This document shows, piece by piece, positions 9,877-18,070 of a DNA stretch of 64,000 nt. A program made the translations under genes and the position numbers. Positions within the stretch are counted from its first letter, which is position 1; every line of letters begins with the position of its first letter. This stretch comes from Fen-1245 sp963835535 (GTDB taxonomy: Bacteria; Gemmatimonadota; Gemmatimonadetes; Gemmatimonadales; JACORV01), in NCBI GenBank assembly GCA_963835535.1, contig CAWIFL010000002.1:650474-714473 (forward strand), in the 5' to 3' direction. The notes under the pieces were generated by a model. That model saw only the letters and a program-made list of their open reading frames with translations, searched no databases and had not been told where the DNA came from.

Positions 9877-11253
9877 ATGACGGCCTCCACCCTCACCGCC
9901 GGAGCGGCGCCGGCACCAGGGGCCGGGGCCGACGGGCTCGGCTGGGCGCTGGGCGCCTTCATCTGGCTCCTCCCCTTCCACATCCTCGCGATGGCCCTGC
10001 TGTTCGGTTTGTTCGGGGTCAGCGCGACCGTGGTGCGGGTGCTCTCGGCGTGGAAGGAGATGCTCGCGGCCGCGCTCATCGCGTTCGTGGTCGTGCGGGC
10101 GCTCGCGGGAAGCAGGCCGAGGCTCACGGTCCGGGCAGCCGATCCGGTCCTTGCCGCGCTCGGGCTCCTGGCGCTGGTGTACTTCCTCGGCGCGGGAGTG
10201 TGGTTCGGATACGACATCCCGCTCGGCGCGCAGGCCCTCGGGCTGAGGGACGCGGCGGGATTCTGCCTGCTCTACTTCGTCGGGCGCTGCGCCCCCCGGA
10301 TCGCGGACGACCCTCGCTACCTGCGCGCCATCGTCGCGGTGGGGGTCGTGACGAGCGTCATCGCGATATTCGAGCGCCTGCTCGTGACTCCTGAGGCGCT
10401 CGTGCTCCTGGGCGCGACGCGGTACATCAAGGACTTCCTGGGGCTCGGGATCACGACCAGCCACAACCCGTACGGGCTCCCGGACAGCTACTGGACCATC
10501 CTCGGCAGCCACCTCGTCCAGCGGGCCGGCTCGACCTACCTGTCGAGCCAGGGCTTCGCGGTGCAGTTCCTGGTCATACTCCCGGCGGCCACGATCGCCC
10601 TGTTCACGGCGCAGCGGCGCCGGGGATGGGCGCTCGCCGCCTGTGCCGTCCTCTGGGCGGGCCTGTTGCTCTCGATCACCAGGGTGACGACGCTCGCGTG
10701 CGTGATCCAGCTGTTCGTGCTGGCGGCGCTGTACGACCGCTGGGGCACGGTGGTGCGTGGCGCCGCCATCGTCACGGCGGTGCTGGCGGCCGCCCTCGTC
10801 GCCGTCCCCGGCTTCGCCACCCTGGTCCTGGAGACGCTGACGTGGCAGAGCGCGAGCAGCATCTCCCATCTCGAGATCTGGGGCATGGGGCTCGCGCAGC
10901 TCCTCGAGCACCCGCTCGGCCTGGGGCTCGGGGCGGGCAGCCTGGCGGCCGCCCGCTTCGGCCTTCCCGTCATCGCCGGCGACAATCAGTACCTGACCTA
11001 CTCCACGACGCTGGGCCTGCCGGGGCTGCTCCTGTACGCCGCCGTTCTCGTCACGCTTCTCGCGGCGGGGTTGCGGGCATTCCGGACGGCCGCCACGGCG
11101 AGCGCCCGGGATTACGGCGCGCTGGTCGCGGTCGCGGCCTTGGGCATCGCGATCAATGGGATCACCACGGACCTGATCTCGAATGCGTTCCTCTCGTACA
11201 CCTTCTTCTGGCTCGCCGGCACGGCGGTGAGCGCGATCCGGGACCGGGTGTGA
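9877..11253 (+). CDS. O-antigen ligase/polymerase family membrane protein, copy 1
   Basis: Polytopic inner-membrane protein (458 residues, about 10-12 hydrophobic segments) of the Wzy/WaaL superfamily, which either polymerises lipid-linked repeat units or transfers the polymer to an acceptor. The large periplasmic loop with the Wzy_C-like pattern lies around residues 180-230 (HNPYGLPDSY, GSTYLSSQGFAVQF), followed by a SITRVTTLACV helix; the later H-P-x-G-x-G-x-G pattern (LEHPLGLGLGAGS) is characteristic. It follows the Wzi gene by 7 bases and overlaps the next gene by 4 bases (GTGA), indicating an operon. Ligase and polymerase cannot be told apart by sequence; in this setting (Wzz, flippase) polymerase is favoured. 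Confidence 0.85.
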   Translation: MTASTLTAGAAPAPGAGADGLGWALGAFIWLLPFHILAMALLFGLFGVSATVVRVLSAWKEMLAAALIAFVVVRALAGSRPRLTVRAADPVLAALGLLALVYFLGAGVWFGYDIPLGAQALGLRDAAGFCLLYFVGRCAPRIADDPRYLRAIVAVGVVTSVIAIFERLLVTPEALVLLGATRYIKDFLGLGITTSHNPYGLPDSYWTILGSHLVQRAGSTYLSSQGFAVQFLVILPAATIALFTAQRRRGWALAACAVLWAGLLLSITRVTTLACVIQLFVLAALYDRWGTVVRGAAIVTAVLAAALVAVPGFATLVLETLTWQSASSISHLEIWGMGLAQLLEHPLGLGLGAGSLAAARFGLPVIAGDNQYLTYSTTLGLPGLLLYAAVLVTLLAAGLRAFRTAATASARDYGALVAVAALGIAINGITTDLISNAFLSYTFFWLAGTAVSAIRDRV

Positions 11254-12451
11254 GCGCGCCGGACGGGTGCCGAACCGGGGACAACTCCTCCGAGGCGCCG
11301 CCCGCTGGATCGCGCCCGGGCACGAGTGCCACCGGGTCGCGCGTCGCATTCGACGATTCCTACGGCCGGCTCGTGGCGATCGGCACGGGCGTCTACATCC
11401 GGAGCCTGTCCGCGGCGCTCGAGTCCCTCGTGGGCCAGCGGTTCGTGCGTGTGACGGAGCCGGTTCGCGCGGCGGCCCAAGAGCGCACGGCGCACGCCCC
11501 GCGAGCAATTCGACACGCTGATGAGGGACCTCTGGTGGCACCAGGCGGGCGCCGAGGTCGCCGCGCGGCGGCGAGGCGCCGCGCTGCTGCACATGCCCGT
11601 CGGGTTGGGGCCCCTCGCGGGCAGTCTGCCGATCGTCACCACCGTCCACGACGTGATGCCGATCCGCTTCGCGAAGCTGTTCCGTCCGTGGTACCGGTGG
11701 TATGCGGGCGTGGTGATGCCACGACTTGGCGCGCCGGGCGCGTGCCGTCATCACCGTCTCCGAGGCCGCGAAGCAGGAGATCGTCGAGTGGTTCCGCGTC
11801 GCGCCCGAGCGGATCACCGTGATCCCCCACGGCATAGACCCGGCGTTCGTGCCGCTCGCGGCCGGCGATCCGCAGGCCGCCGAGGTGAGGCAGCGGCATG
11901 ACCTCCCGGCGGATTTCATCCTCGCGGTAGGGTCGGTGGAGCCCCGGAAGAACCTCCAGCGCCTGCTGGAGGCGGTGCACCTCCTCCGAGACCGCCCCGG
12001 GACTCGCGATGTCCGGCTCGTGCACGCGGGTCCCGAGGGGTGGCGGACGGAGGAGATCGCGGCGGCGGTGCGAAGGCTGTCGCTGGACGGCGCCGTGCGC
12101 TTCCTGGGCCACGTCCCGGCCGCGGACCTGCGCGTGCTGTTCGGCGCCGCACGCGCCTTCGTGTACCCGTCGCTCTGGGAGGGGTTCGGGATCCCCGTGC
12201 TCGAAGCGATGGCCTGCGGGTGCCCGGTCGTGGCCTCGGGCGTGGGGTCCATCCCCGAGGTGGCCGGCGGAGCAGCGCTCCTCGTGGACCCGGAATCGGT
12301 GGAGGACATCGCGGCGAGCATTGCGTCCGTGTGGAACGGCGACCCGGTGCGCGCGGACTTGGTCCGCCGCGGCCTCGAGCGGGCCCGGAGCTTCACCTGG
12401 GATCGCGCCGCGCGCGCGACCGTCGCGGTCTATGATGCGGCCCTGGCCTGA
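11250..12451 (+). CDS. Family 4 glycosyltransferase (two frameshifts, near 11490 and 11725)
   Basis: GT-B fold glycosyltransferase of the GT4 type, about 400 residues if repaired. A GTG at 11250 overlaps the ligase stop (GTGA). Frame 3 carries the N-terminus (IGTGVYIRSLSAALESL, where family members have a Gly-rich loop); frame 1 carries LPIVTTVHDVMPIRFAKLF; frame 2 carries the donor-binding half: RARAVITVSEAAKQEI, GSVEPRKNLQRLLEA, the YPSLWEGFGIPVLEAMACG nucleotide-sugar motif (E-x7-E) and AALLVDPESVEDIA. The 3' 240 residues are intact. The sugar donor cannot be deduced. The breaks lie in GC-rich stretches and are probably sequence errors. Confidence 0.85.
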
Positions 12452-12953
12452 AGCGGCCGCGGCGCTCGCCGCGCTCCTGCTGGCCGCCGGGTGCACGAGC
12501 TTCGACCCTTCCGGCCAGCCGGTGCCGGACATCACCGGCACCTACGCGACGACGATCAGCCTCACGTTGCGCAACGAGTTCGAGACCCGGACCGATACGC
12601 TGGCCGCGAGGCTCACCCTCAGGGGCCTCGGATACCGCGGGCTGTTCACGGGAACGTACGCGATCCCGCCGGGCGATTCGGGGACCGTCGCCGGCACCGA
12701 GTCCTTCGACGGCACGTTCATCATTGACACCCTCGGGCCCCCGCCCAAGCCGATCGCCGCCGTCCAGTCCATCCGGGCGCTCTACCCCTGGTGCGATTGG
12801 GCCCTCCTCGGGCTTCCGCCCATCCGGGGCGCGCTTGCCGGCGACACGGTCCGCGCCACCGTCGGCCCCTCCGTGCCCTGCAGCTACCAGGTCAACGGCG
12901 GGACCGTGACCGTGAACACCACCGTGGCGTTCAGTCTTGCAGGGGTGCGGTAG
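12432..12953 (+). CDS. Small lipoprotein of unknown function, probably beta-rich
   Basis: 173 residues from ATG 12432 (a second ATG follows directly). The N-terminus MMRPWPEAAAALAALLLAAGC is a lipoprotein signal with lipobox LAAGC (cysteine about residue 21). The rest is a beta-strand-rich chain with alternating short strands and turns (DITGTYATTISLTL, GTYAIPPGDSGTV) and two further cysteines (in YPWCDW and VPCSYQ) that could pair. The start overlaps the end of the glycosyltransferase by 20 bases, so it is likely cotranslated. No family recognised; it resembles the lipoprotein at 13843-14505 in general style (beta-rich, anchored) only. A periplasmic or outer-membrane accessory to polymer export is a guess from context. 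Confidence 0.7.
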   Translation: MMRPWPEAAAALAALLLAAGCTSFDPSGQPVPDITGTYATTISLTLRNEFETRTDTLAARLTLRGLGYRGLFTGTYAIPPGDSGTVAGTESFDGTFIIDTLGPPPKPIAAVQSIRALYPWCDWALLGLPPIRGALAGDTVRATVGPSVPCSYQVNGGTVTVNTTVAFSLAGVR

Positions 12954-12957
12954 GCGG

Positions 12958-13923
12958 GTGAGGCTCGTCCCCATCGGGGTCGCCGTCGTCAACTGGAACG
13001 GGCGGGACGACACGCTCGCGTGCCTGGAGTCGCTTCTCGCGGCCGACCCTCGTCCGGCGCGCGTCGTCGTCGTGGACAACGCCTCCAGCGACGGCTCGGC
13101 CGCGGCGATCTCCGACTGGATCCGGAGCCACGGGGTGGCCGGCTTCGACGTGTTCGCTGCCGGCTCCAACGTCGGCTTCGCGGCGGCCTGCAATCTCGCG
13201 CTGGATCGCCTCGGCGCCGTCCCCGACCTGAAGCACTTCTTCCTGCTGAACAACGACGCGACCGTGGATCCGCGGTGCTTCGCCGAGATCGAGGCTGCGT
13301 CGTCGGGGGCGCCGGCGACGGGGATCCTGGGCGTGACGATCCTGGAAGCCGGAAGTCGGCGCCCCTGGTACGCCGGAGGCCGGGTGGCGCGGTGGCGGGC
13401 GTTCGGACGGAACCTCCGGAAGGTGCCGCGCGACGGCCGTCCACTGGTGCCCACGGAATACGTCAGCGGCTGCGCGATGCTGATCTCGCGGACCGCATGG
13501 CTCGCGCTGGGCCCGCTCCCGGAGTGCTACTTCATGTACTTCGAGGACGCGGAGTACTGCCTGCGAGCGGCCGCGGCGGGCCTCGCTGTGGCGTACGCGC
13601 CCAGGGCCGTGGTCAACCATCGAGTCGCAGGCACCGTCGAGCGCGGGGCCGTGGCCTGGGCGCTGGGTGAGTACCGGTTCGCGAGATCGCGCGCCCTGTT
13701 CGCGCGCCGCAACTTGCGCGGCGCGGTCAGGTGGAGTGCGCTCGCCTACCTGGTCGTGGTCGGCTTCGCCAAGGCCGCGCTCAGGACGCTCCGCGGGCGC
13801 CCTGCCCGCGCCTGGACGGCGTATCGCGGCACCTGGGCCGGGCTATTGGCGGTAGAAGGTCAGGGCCAGGCCGGCCGTGCCGCCGGTCAGGGTCCCGACC
13901 AGAGTGGTGTCCCCCACCAGTAG
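12958..13923 (+). CDS. Family 2 glycosyltransferase (rhamnosyltransferase-like)
   Basis: GT-A fold transferase, 321 residues from GTG 12958. Marks: the VVNWNGRDDTLACLESLL start, VVVVDNASSDGS nucleotide-binding segment, NNDATVDPRC (the DxD-like site is NND) and the acceptor-side FEDAEYCLRAAAAG, typical of the WcaE/RfbN-like family that often uses dTDP-rhamnose. A rhamnose donor would fit with rmlC at the left end but is not shown. The last about 27 residues overlap the convergent lipoprotein gene (13843-14505) by 81 bases; the true stop may have been lost by a frameshift. It lies 5 bases after the lipoprotein gene and ends this plus-strand operon. Confidence 0.85.
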   Translation: MRLVPIGVAVVNWNGRDDTLACLESLLAADPRPARVVVVDNASSDGSAAAISDWIRSHGVAGFDVFAAGSNVGFAAACNLALDRLGAVPDLKHFFLLNNDATVDPRCFAEIEAASSGAPATGILGVTILEAGSRRPWYAGGRVARWRAFGRNLRKVPRDGRPLVPTEYVSGCAMLISRTAWLALGPLPECYFMYFEDAEYCLRAAAAGLAVAYAPRAVVNHRVAGTVERGAVAWALGEYRFARSRALFARRNLRGAVRWSALAYLVVVGFAKAALRTLRGRPARAWTAYRGTWAGLLAVEGQGQAGRAAGQGPDQSGVPHQ

Positions 13924-14505
13924 CCCGCTGAAGCTGTAAGTCGCACCCCCCGCCGTAAGCGTCAGCGCCACCGTCGTGTCCGATCGCGTGCCGGTGACCG
14001 AGGCGGGACTGGCGGGTGGAGCGATGCTGCCGGTTCCGGCCACGGAGCCGTTGCTGTCGGTGAGATCCAGGATGATCCGCGCGGAATCCTGAGATGCCGC
14101 CCACCTCCCCGTCAGCGAGGCGGCGGAATCGAGCTGGAGCGTCACCGGAATGCGCAGGCTGTCGGTCGGAACGACGATCGAGATGCTCGCGCTGTAGCTC
14201 CCCGGCGCGAGGCCGGCAGGCCGCCCGCCCACGTGCAGGAAGAAGGGCACGGTATCGCCGGTCGCGGCGAGCAGGAACCAGTTTGCGCTGACGTACGCGT
14301 GCCATCGGGCCGAAACGACCGTGTCGAGGCCGATGCTGATGTACTGGTCCGGAAGCAGCGTCGCACCGAGGCGGCCATGGAACGCCAGGCTCTCGGGCGT
14401 GACGATCAGTCGCGGCGCCCGCGTGTCCGGGACGCGCGCCTCCGTGCCGAGGCGGCAGCCGGACGTGACCGCCGCGAGCAGGAGCAGCCGAGCGAGTCGC
14501 CTCAC
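13843..14505 (-). CDS. Lipoprotein with BACON-like N-terminal domain
   Basis: 220 residues with a lipoprotein signal (lipobox VTSGC, Cys17). Residues about 30-120 look like a BACON-type Ig-like domain: LIVTPESLAFHG at the start, a W-rich middle (ARWHAYVSANWFLL) and the closing PAGLAPGSYSASISIVVP. The remaining part (LTGRWAASQ to the C-terminal LALTFYRQ) is a small beta-barrel-like segment rich in G and T. BACON domains often bind carbohydrate or mucin, so a polymer-contacting role at the outer membrane is possible but unproven. It is downstream of and overlaps the flippase start region by 4 bases at 14502-14505, so it closes the minus-strand operon 19627 to 13843. Confidence 0.75.
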   Translation of the reverse strand: MRRLARLLLLAAVTSGCRLGTEARVPDTRAPRLIVTPESLAFHGRLGATLLPDQYISIGLDTVVSARWHAYVSANWFLLAATGDTVPFFLHVGGRPAGLAPGSYSASISIVVPTDSLRIPVTLQLDSAASLTGRWAASQDSARIILDLTDSNGSVAGTGSIAPPASPASVTGTRSDTTVALTLTAGGATYSFSGLLVGDTTLVGTLTGGTAGLALTFYRQ

Positions 14506-15834
14506 GCGATCGCCCTCTCACGCACCGGGTGCCCCACCCACCACATCGCCGCGCCGAGGAGGACCGCGTCAAGCGTGACCCTGAGCGTCCAGGCCAGGGC
14601 GGCCCCCGCGACGCCGTACGCTTCGATCAGCACCCACGCCGCCGCCGCGTACAGCGGCAGCTCGATGAGGTGGAACATGGCCGGGATGTCGGGGCGGCCC
14701 CTGGCGAGGAGATACGCCGAGGGGAGGTACGCGAGCCCGTTGACGAGCACGCCGCCGGCCAGGATCGCGAGCGCCGTCGCCCCATTCGCGGCGTAGGCGT
14801 CGCCCAGCCACACGCTGAGCAGCGGATGCGCGAAGAGCGCGGCGAGGCCGGTGGGGAGCGCCAGGGCGGGAAGCAGGTACCAGAGCGCCCGTCCGACCAG
14901 CCGCTCGCTCTCGCGGCCCCCCCCTGCTCCGCTCTGCGCGGCACTCGCGCTCACGAGCGGGAAGAGCGCGCCCGCCAGGCTGGCCGGGACGATCGAGATC
15001 CGGATGATGGCCTCGAACGGCGCGGTGTAGTAGGCCACGGCCGCCACGCCCGCGAGCGACGCGAGCAGGAACCGCTCGAGGTAGCCCAGGACTGGCGCGA
15101 TGGCGTTCGAGACGCTCACCCAGCCGCCGTAGGCCAGCAAGCGGCCGAAGCACCGCCCAGCTCGGCCGCAGCTCCCAGCGGAACTCCGGCAGCGAGCGCC
15201 GGATCGCCACGGCCAGCGCCCAGCACGCCGCGATGCGGGTGGCCAGCAGCAGGAGCACGATCGTGGCGAGGCTGGCGCCGAGCGGCGCGGCGATGGCGGG
15301 TATGGCGAACCCCGCCACGGCCAGCGGGCCCCGCACCAGGTTGCCGAGATCGAACCGCTGCGCCCCCTCGAGGATCCCCCTGAGGCTCGCGGAGAGCACC
15401 ACGAACGGGACCGAGGCGGCGAGCGCGATCAGCGCGAGGTGCGCCTCGCGATGCAGCGCGGCCGGGATGCCGAGGGCGCTCGTGAGCCATCCGCTCGCCA
15501 GCGCGAGAGCGACCCCGCCGATCACCCCGAGCCCGGTCTGGCTCGCGACCGTGAGGCCGGCCACGCGCCGCAGCTCGGCGTGCTTCCCCAGAGACAGATA
15601 CTCGGCCACGTACTTGGTGGTCGCACGGCCCAGGCCGAGGTCGAGCGCCACGGCGGAACCCAGGATCGCCCAGATCAGGCCGAGCAGTCCGAACCGGGGT
15701 GCGCCGAGGTAGCGCGTGGCGATGGGGATCGCCGCGACACCTACCAGGAGGGGGACGGCCTGGCCCAGCAGGTTGTAGAGGGTGTTCCGCGCGAGGGCGC
15801 GGCCGTGCTCAGCAGTGCTGCTCGACGTAGTCAT
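14502..15834 (-). CDS. Polysaccharide flippase (Wzx, MOP superfamily), copy 1 (frameshift near 15135)
   Basis: Inner-membrane flippase moving the lipid-linked repeat unit to the periplasm. About 440 residues with 12 or more hydrophobic helices if repaired. The N-terminal half (ARNTLYNLLGQAVPLLVG, then DLGLGRATTKYVAEYL) ends in a run after AVLRPLAGLR; the C-terminal half starts LAYGGWVSVSNAIAPVLGYLERFLLA in another frame. The G-W-x-x-x-x-N and LERF patterns are normal for the family. It overlaps the upstream glycosyltransferase stop by 26 bases. It is one of three flippases in the window; each probably serves its own polymer or branch, but which cannot be said. Confidence 0.86.
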
Positions 15835-16960
15835 CCAGGCGCGCCACGAACGCGTCCCACGAGTAGAGCCGCGAGCGCTCGATCCCGGCGGCTCCCATCC
15901 GCCGCGCGGCCTCGGGGTTCCCCGCGAGCCACGCCATCCGCTCCGCGAACGCCTCCACCTTGGGCTCGAGCAGGAATCCGGTGACGCCGTCCTGCACCGT
16001 CTCGGTCGGACCGGCCCGGTTCACGGCGAGCACCGGCTTCCCGTAGGCCATCGCCTCGACGGGGACCATTCCCCACGGCTCGCTCAGCGACGGGAACACG
16101 AGCGCATAGCAGCGGTCGTACAGGCGCTCGATCTCGGCAGCGCCCGGGTCGAGCCGGAACTCGATCGCCGGCTCCTTGGACGCGAGCGAGCGCAGCGAGC
16201 GCAGGTAAGCGCCGTCCATGCGGTCCACGTCGCCGGCGATGACCAGCCGCCAGGGCGTGTCCGGGTTCAGACGCCGGAACTCCAGGAACGCCCCGATCGC
16301 CAGCTCGGCGTTCTTGGTCCACTTCACGCGACTCAGGAAGAGGAAATACGGCTCCGACGTCAGCGTCGGCCGCACCCGCGCGGGATCCACTCCCGGATGC
16401 AGGACCTCCACCCGGTCGGGCGCGCAGAGGCCCGCGCTGACTACCTGGCGGCGGACCTCCTCGCCATTCACGAACACGTGCTGGTAGTGCCGCCACGCAC
16501 GCCGCGTGGCCCGGTGGTAAATGCCCCGGTACAGCGCCAGCGGCAGGCGATAGAGCGGGCGCTGCTCCAGGAGCGTCTCCCGGTACACGGGGTCGTAGAC
16601 GGGCCGCACGAGCGTGTGGCAGTAGCAGATGACGGGTTTGGCGTGATTGCGGAACGTGATGAAGTCGCCCAGGCCCTCCGAGGAGACGACGAGTGCGTCG
16701 AACGTCGAAGGATCGAGCTTCTCCGCGGCGATGGTGGCGGCTCCGGTGAGCGCCTTGCCGAGCGTGCGCTTCACCGAGACGCGGTGCAGCTCGACCACCC
16801 GTTCCAGGTTCCGAAACTCCGGGAACGTCCCGTCGTAGTCCACGTGGCTGGTGTAGATCACGTACTCGTGGCGGCTGCGCGTCGCCATCTCGAGGATGCA
16901 CCGCTCGGCCCCGGACCGCAGGTGCACCCATGGATAGTACAGCGCGACGCGTTTCGTCAT
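15809..16960 (-). CDS. Family 4 glycosyltransferase (WbaZ-like)
   Basis: 383-residue GT-B glycosyltransferase. The N-terminus MTKRVALYYPWVHLRSGAER and VICYCHTLVRPVYDP (where WbaZ-type enzymes have a CHTPxRY-like motif) suggest the mannosyl/rhamnosyl WbaZ group. The donor half shows FLSRVKWTKNAELAIGAF, VFPSLSEPWGMVPVEAMAYGKPVLA (E-x7-E as EPWGMVPVE) and GPTETVQDGVTGFL. It is full length and ATG 16960 overlaps the preceding stop by 4 bases (ATGA), which marks translational coupling. Acts in the cytoplasm on the undecaprenyl-linked glycan. Donor and linkage are unknown. Confidence 0.88.
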   Translation of the reverse strand: MTKRVALYYPWVHLRSGAERCILEMATRSRHEYVIYTSHVDYDGTFPEFRNLERVVELHRVSVKRTLGKALTGAATIAAEKLDPSTFDALVVSSEGLGDFITFRNHAKPVICYCHTLVRPVYDPVYRETLLEQRPLYRLPLALYRGIYHRATRRAWRHYQHVFVNGEEVRRQVVSAGLCAPDRVEVLHPGVDPARVRPTLTSEPYFLFLSRVKWTKNAELAIGAFLEFRRLNPDTPWRLVIAGDVDRMDGAYLRSLRSLASKEPAIEFRLDPGAAEIERLYDRCYALVFPSLSEPWGMVPVEAMAYGKPVLAVNRAGPTETVQDGVTGFLLEPKVEAFAERMAWLAGNPEAARRMGAAGIERSRLYSWDAFVARLDDYVEQHC

Positions 16961-18057
16961 GCGTGATACACCCGGTCCACGATGGAGGCGGTCCGCTCCC
17001 AGGAGAACCGCGCGGCGTTGGCGAAGCCACGGCGCACCAGGTCGCCTCTCAGGGTGCTGTCATCGAGCACGCGCTCGAGCTGCGCGGCCAGCTCCTCCGG
17101 CGCGTTCGGGTCGAACGGGAGCGCCGCGTCGCCGTACACCTCGGGCAGCGCCGCCGCGTTGGAGCAGACGACGGGGCACCCGCAGCTCATCGCCTCGAGC
17201 ACGGGCATGCCGAATCCCTCGAAGAGCGAGGGGAAGACGAAGGCCGCCGCGGTGTTGTACAACCCGACCAGGGCCTCGGTGTCAACGGACTCGAGGTGGT
17301 GGACGACGCCGCCCAGCCCCTTCTCTGCCACGAACCGGAACACGTCTCCAGCTTCCCATCCCCGCCGCCCGACGAGGACGAGGTGCAGGTCGTCGCGGCG
17401 GCGCGCACGCACCATCTCGTACGCCCTCAGCAGCGTGACCAGGTTCTTGCGGGCCTGGATAGCGCCGACGTAGAGGAGGAACTCGAACGCAAATCCGGTC
17501 CGCCGCCGGGCCTCGGCCCGGCCCTCCGCGTCCAGCGGCCGGAAGACGCTCCGGTCGGCGGCGCAGGGCGTGACCGTGATCTGCCCCTCGTCCACGCCGT
17601 ACCGATCCGCGATCGAGCGCCTGGAGAATTCCGACAGCGTCAGTAGGTGATCCGCGTGCCGCGCCGCGAACCGCGTCAGCCACGTCATGCGCGCCCGCTC
17701 CACCGGGGCGTAGGCGCGAGGGAGGTCCAGGAACGCGAGATCGTGAATAGTGACCACCTTCCTCGCCCGGAAGGCGGGGAAGAAGTTGAACGGGACGTGC
17801 AGCACGTCGAGGTCCAGCCGGCTGCAATAATACGGTATCTCGACGGCGCGCTGCCAGTAGACGGATCGCGCCGCAAGCGGCAGGTGGGTCAGCCGGTCCC
17901 CCGGGAGGCGTTGCCGCCCTGCCAGACGGTACGAGAACACGTAATACTCGTCGTCCGGCCGCGCGATCGTTGAAAGGTGCCTCAGGATGTTCTCGAAGTA
18001 AAGCTCGTTGCCGCCGTGGCGCACACCGACGAAGTGGGCGTCCACACCGATGCGCAT
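16957..18057 (-). CDS. Family 4 glycosyltransferase (mannosyltransferase-like)
   Basis: 366-residue GT-B enzyme of the common GT4 bacillary/EPS type. Marks: MRIGVDAHFVGVRHGGNELYF at the N-terminus, VVTIHDLAFL, HLLTLSEFSRRSI, VTPCAADRSVFRP, YVGAIQARKNLVTLLRAYE, and FPSLFEGFGMPVLEAMSCGCPV with the E-x7-E pair. Ending PEVYGDAALPFDPNAPEELA is standard. Many members use GDP-mannose, and a GDP-mannose-modifying epimerase is at 37740, but the donor here is not determined. It starts 14 bases after the phosphotransferase stop, so it is the second gene of the operon that begins at 19627. Confidence 0.88.
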   Translation of the reverse strand: MRIGVDAHFVGVRHGGNELYFENILRHLSTIARPDDEYYVFSYRLAGRQRLPGDRLTHLPLAARSVYWQRAVEIPYYCSRLDLDVLHVPFNFFPAFRARKVVTIHDLAFLDLPRAYAPVERARMTWLTRFAARHADHLLTLSEFSRRSIADRYGVDEGQITVTPCAADRSVFRPLDAEGRAEARRRTGFAFEFLLYVGAIQARKNLVTLLRAYEMVRARRRDDLHLVLVGRRGWEAGDVFRFVAEKGLGGVVHHLESVDTEALVGLYNTAAAFVFPSLFEGFGMPVLEAMSCGCPVVCSNAAALPEVYGDAALPFDPNAPEELAAQLERVLDDSTLRGDLVRRGFANAARFSWERTASIVDRVYHA

Positions 18058-18070
18058 CAGTCTCCCGGTC

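Noticed and set aside
7110..10217. A 1035-residue open frame on the minus strand
   Set aside because: It is a mirror of the Wzz, Wzi and ligase genes on the plus strand, rich in R, A, P and E, with no family motif. High-GC DNA gives such long shadows.
9859..12396. An 845-residue open frame on the minus strand
   Set aside because: Antisense to the ligase and glycosyltransferase genes; composition is R/A/P/E-rich and no family can be recognised.
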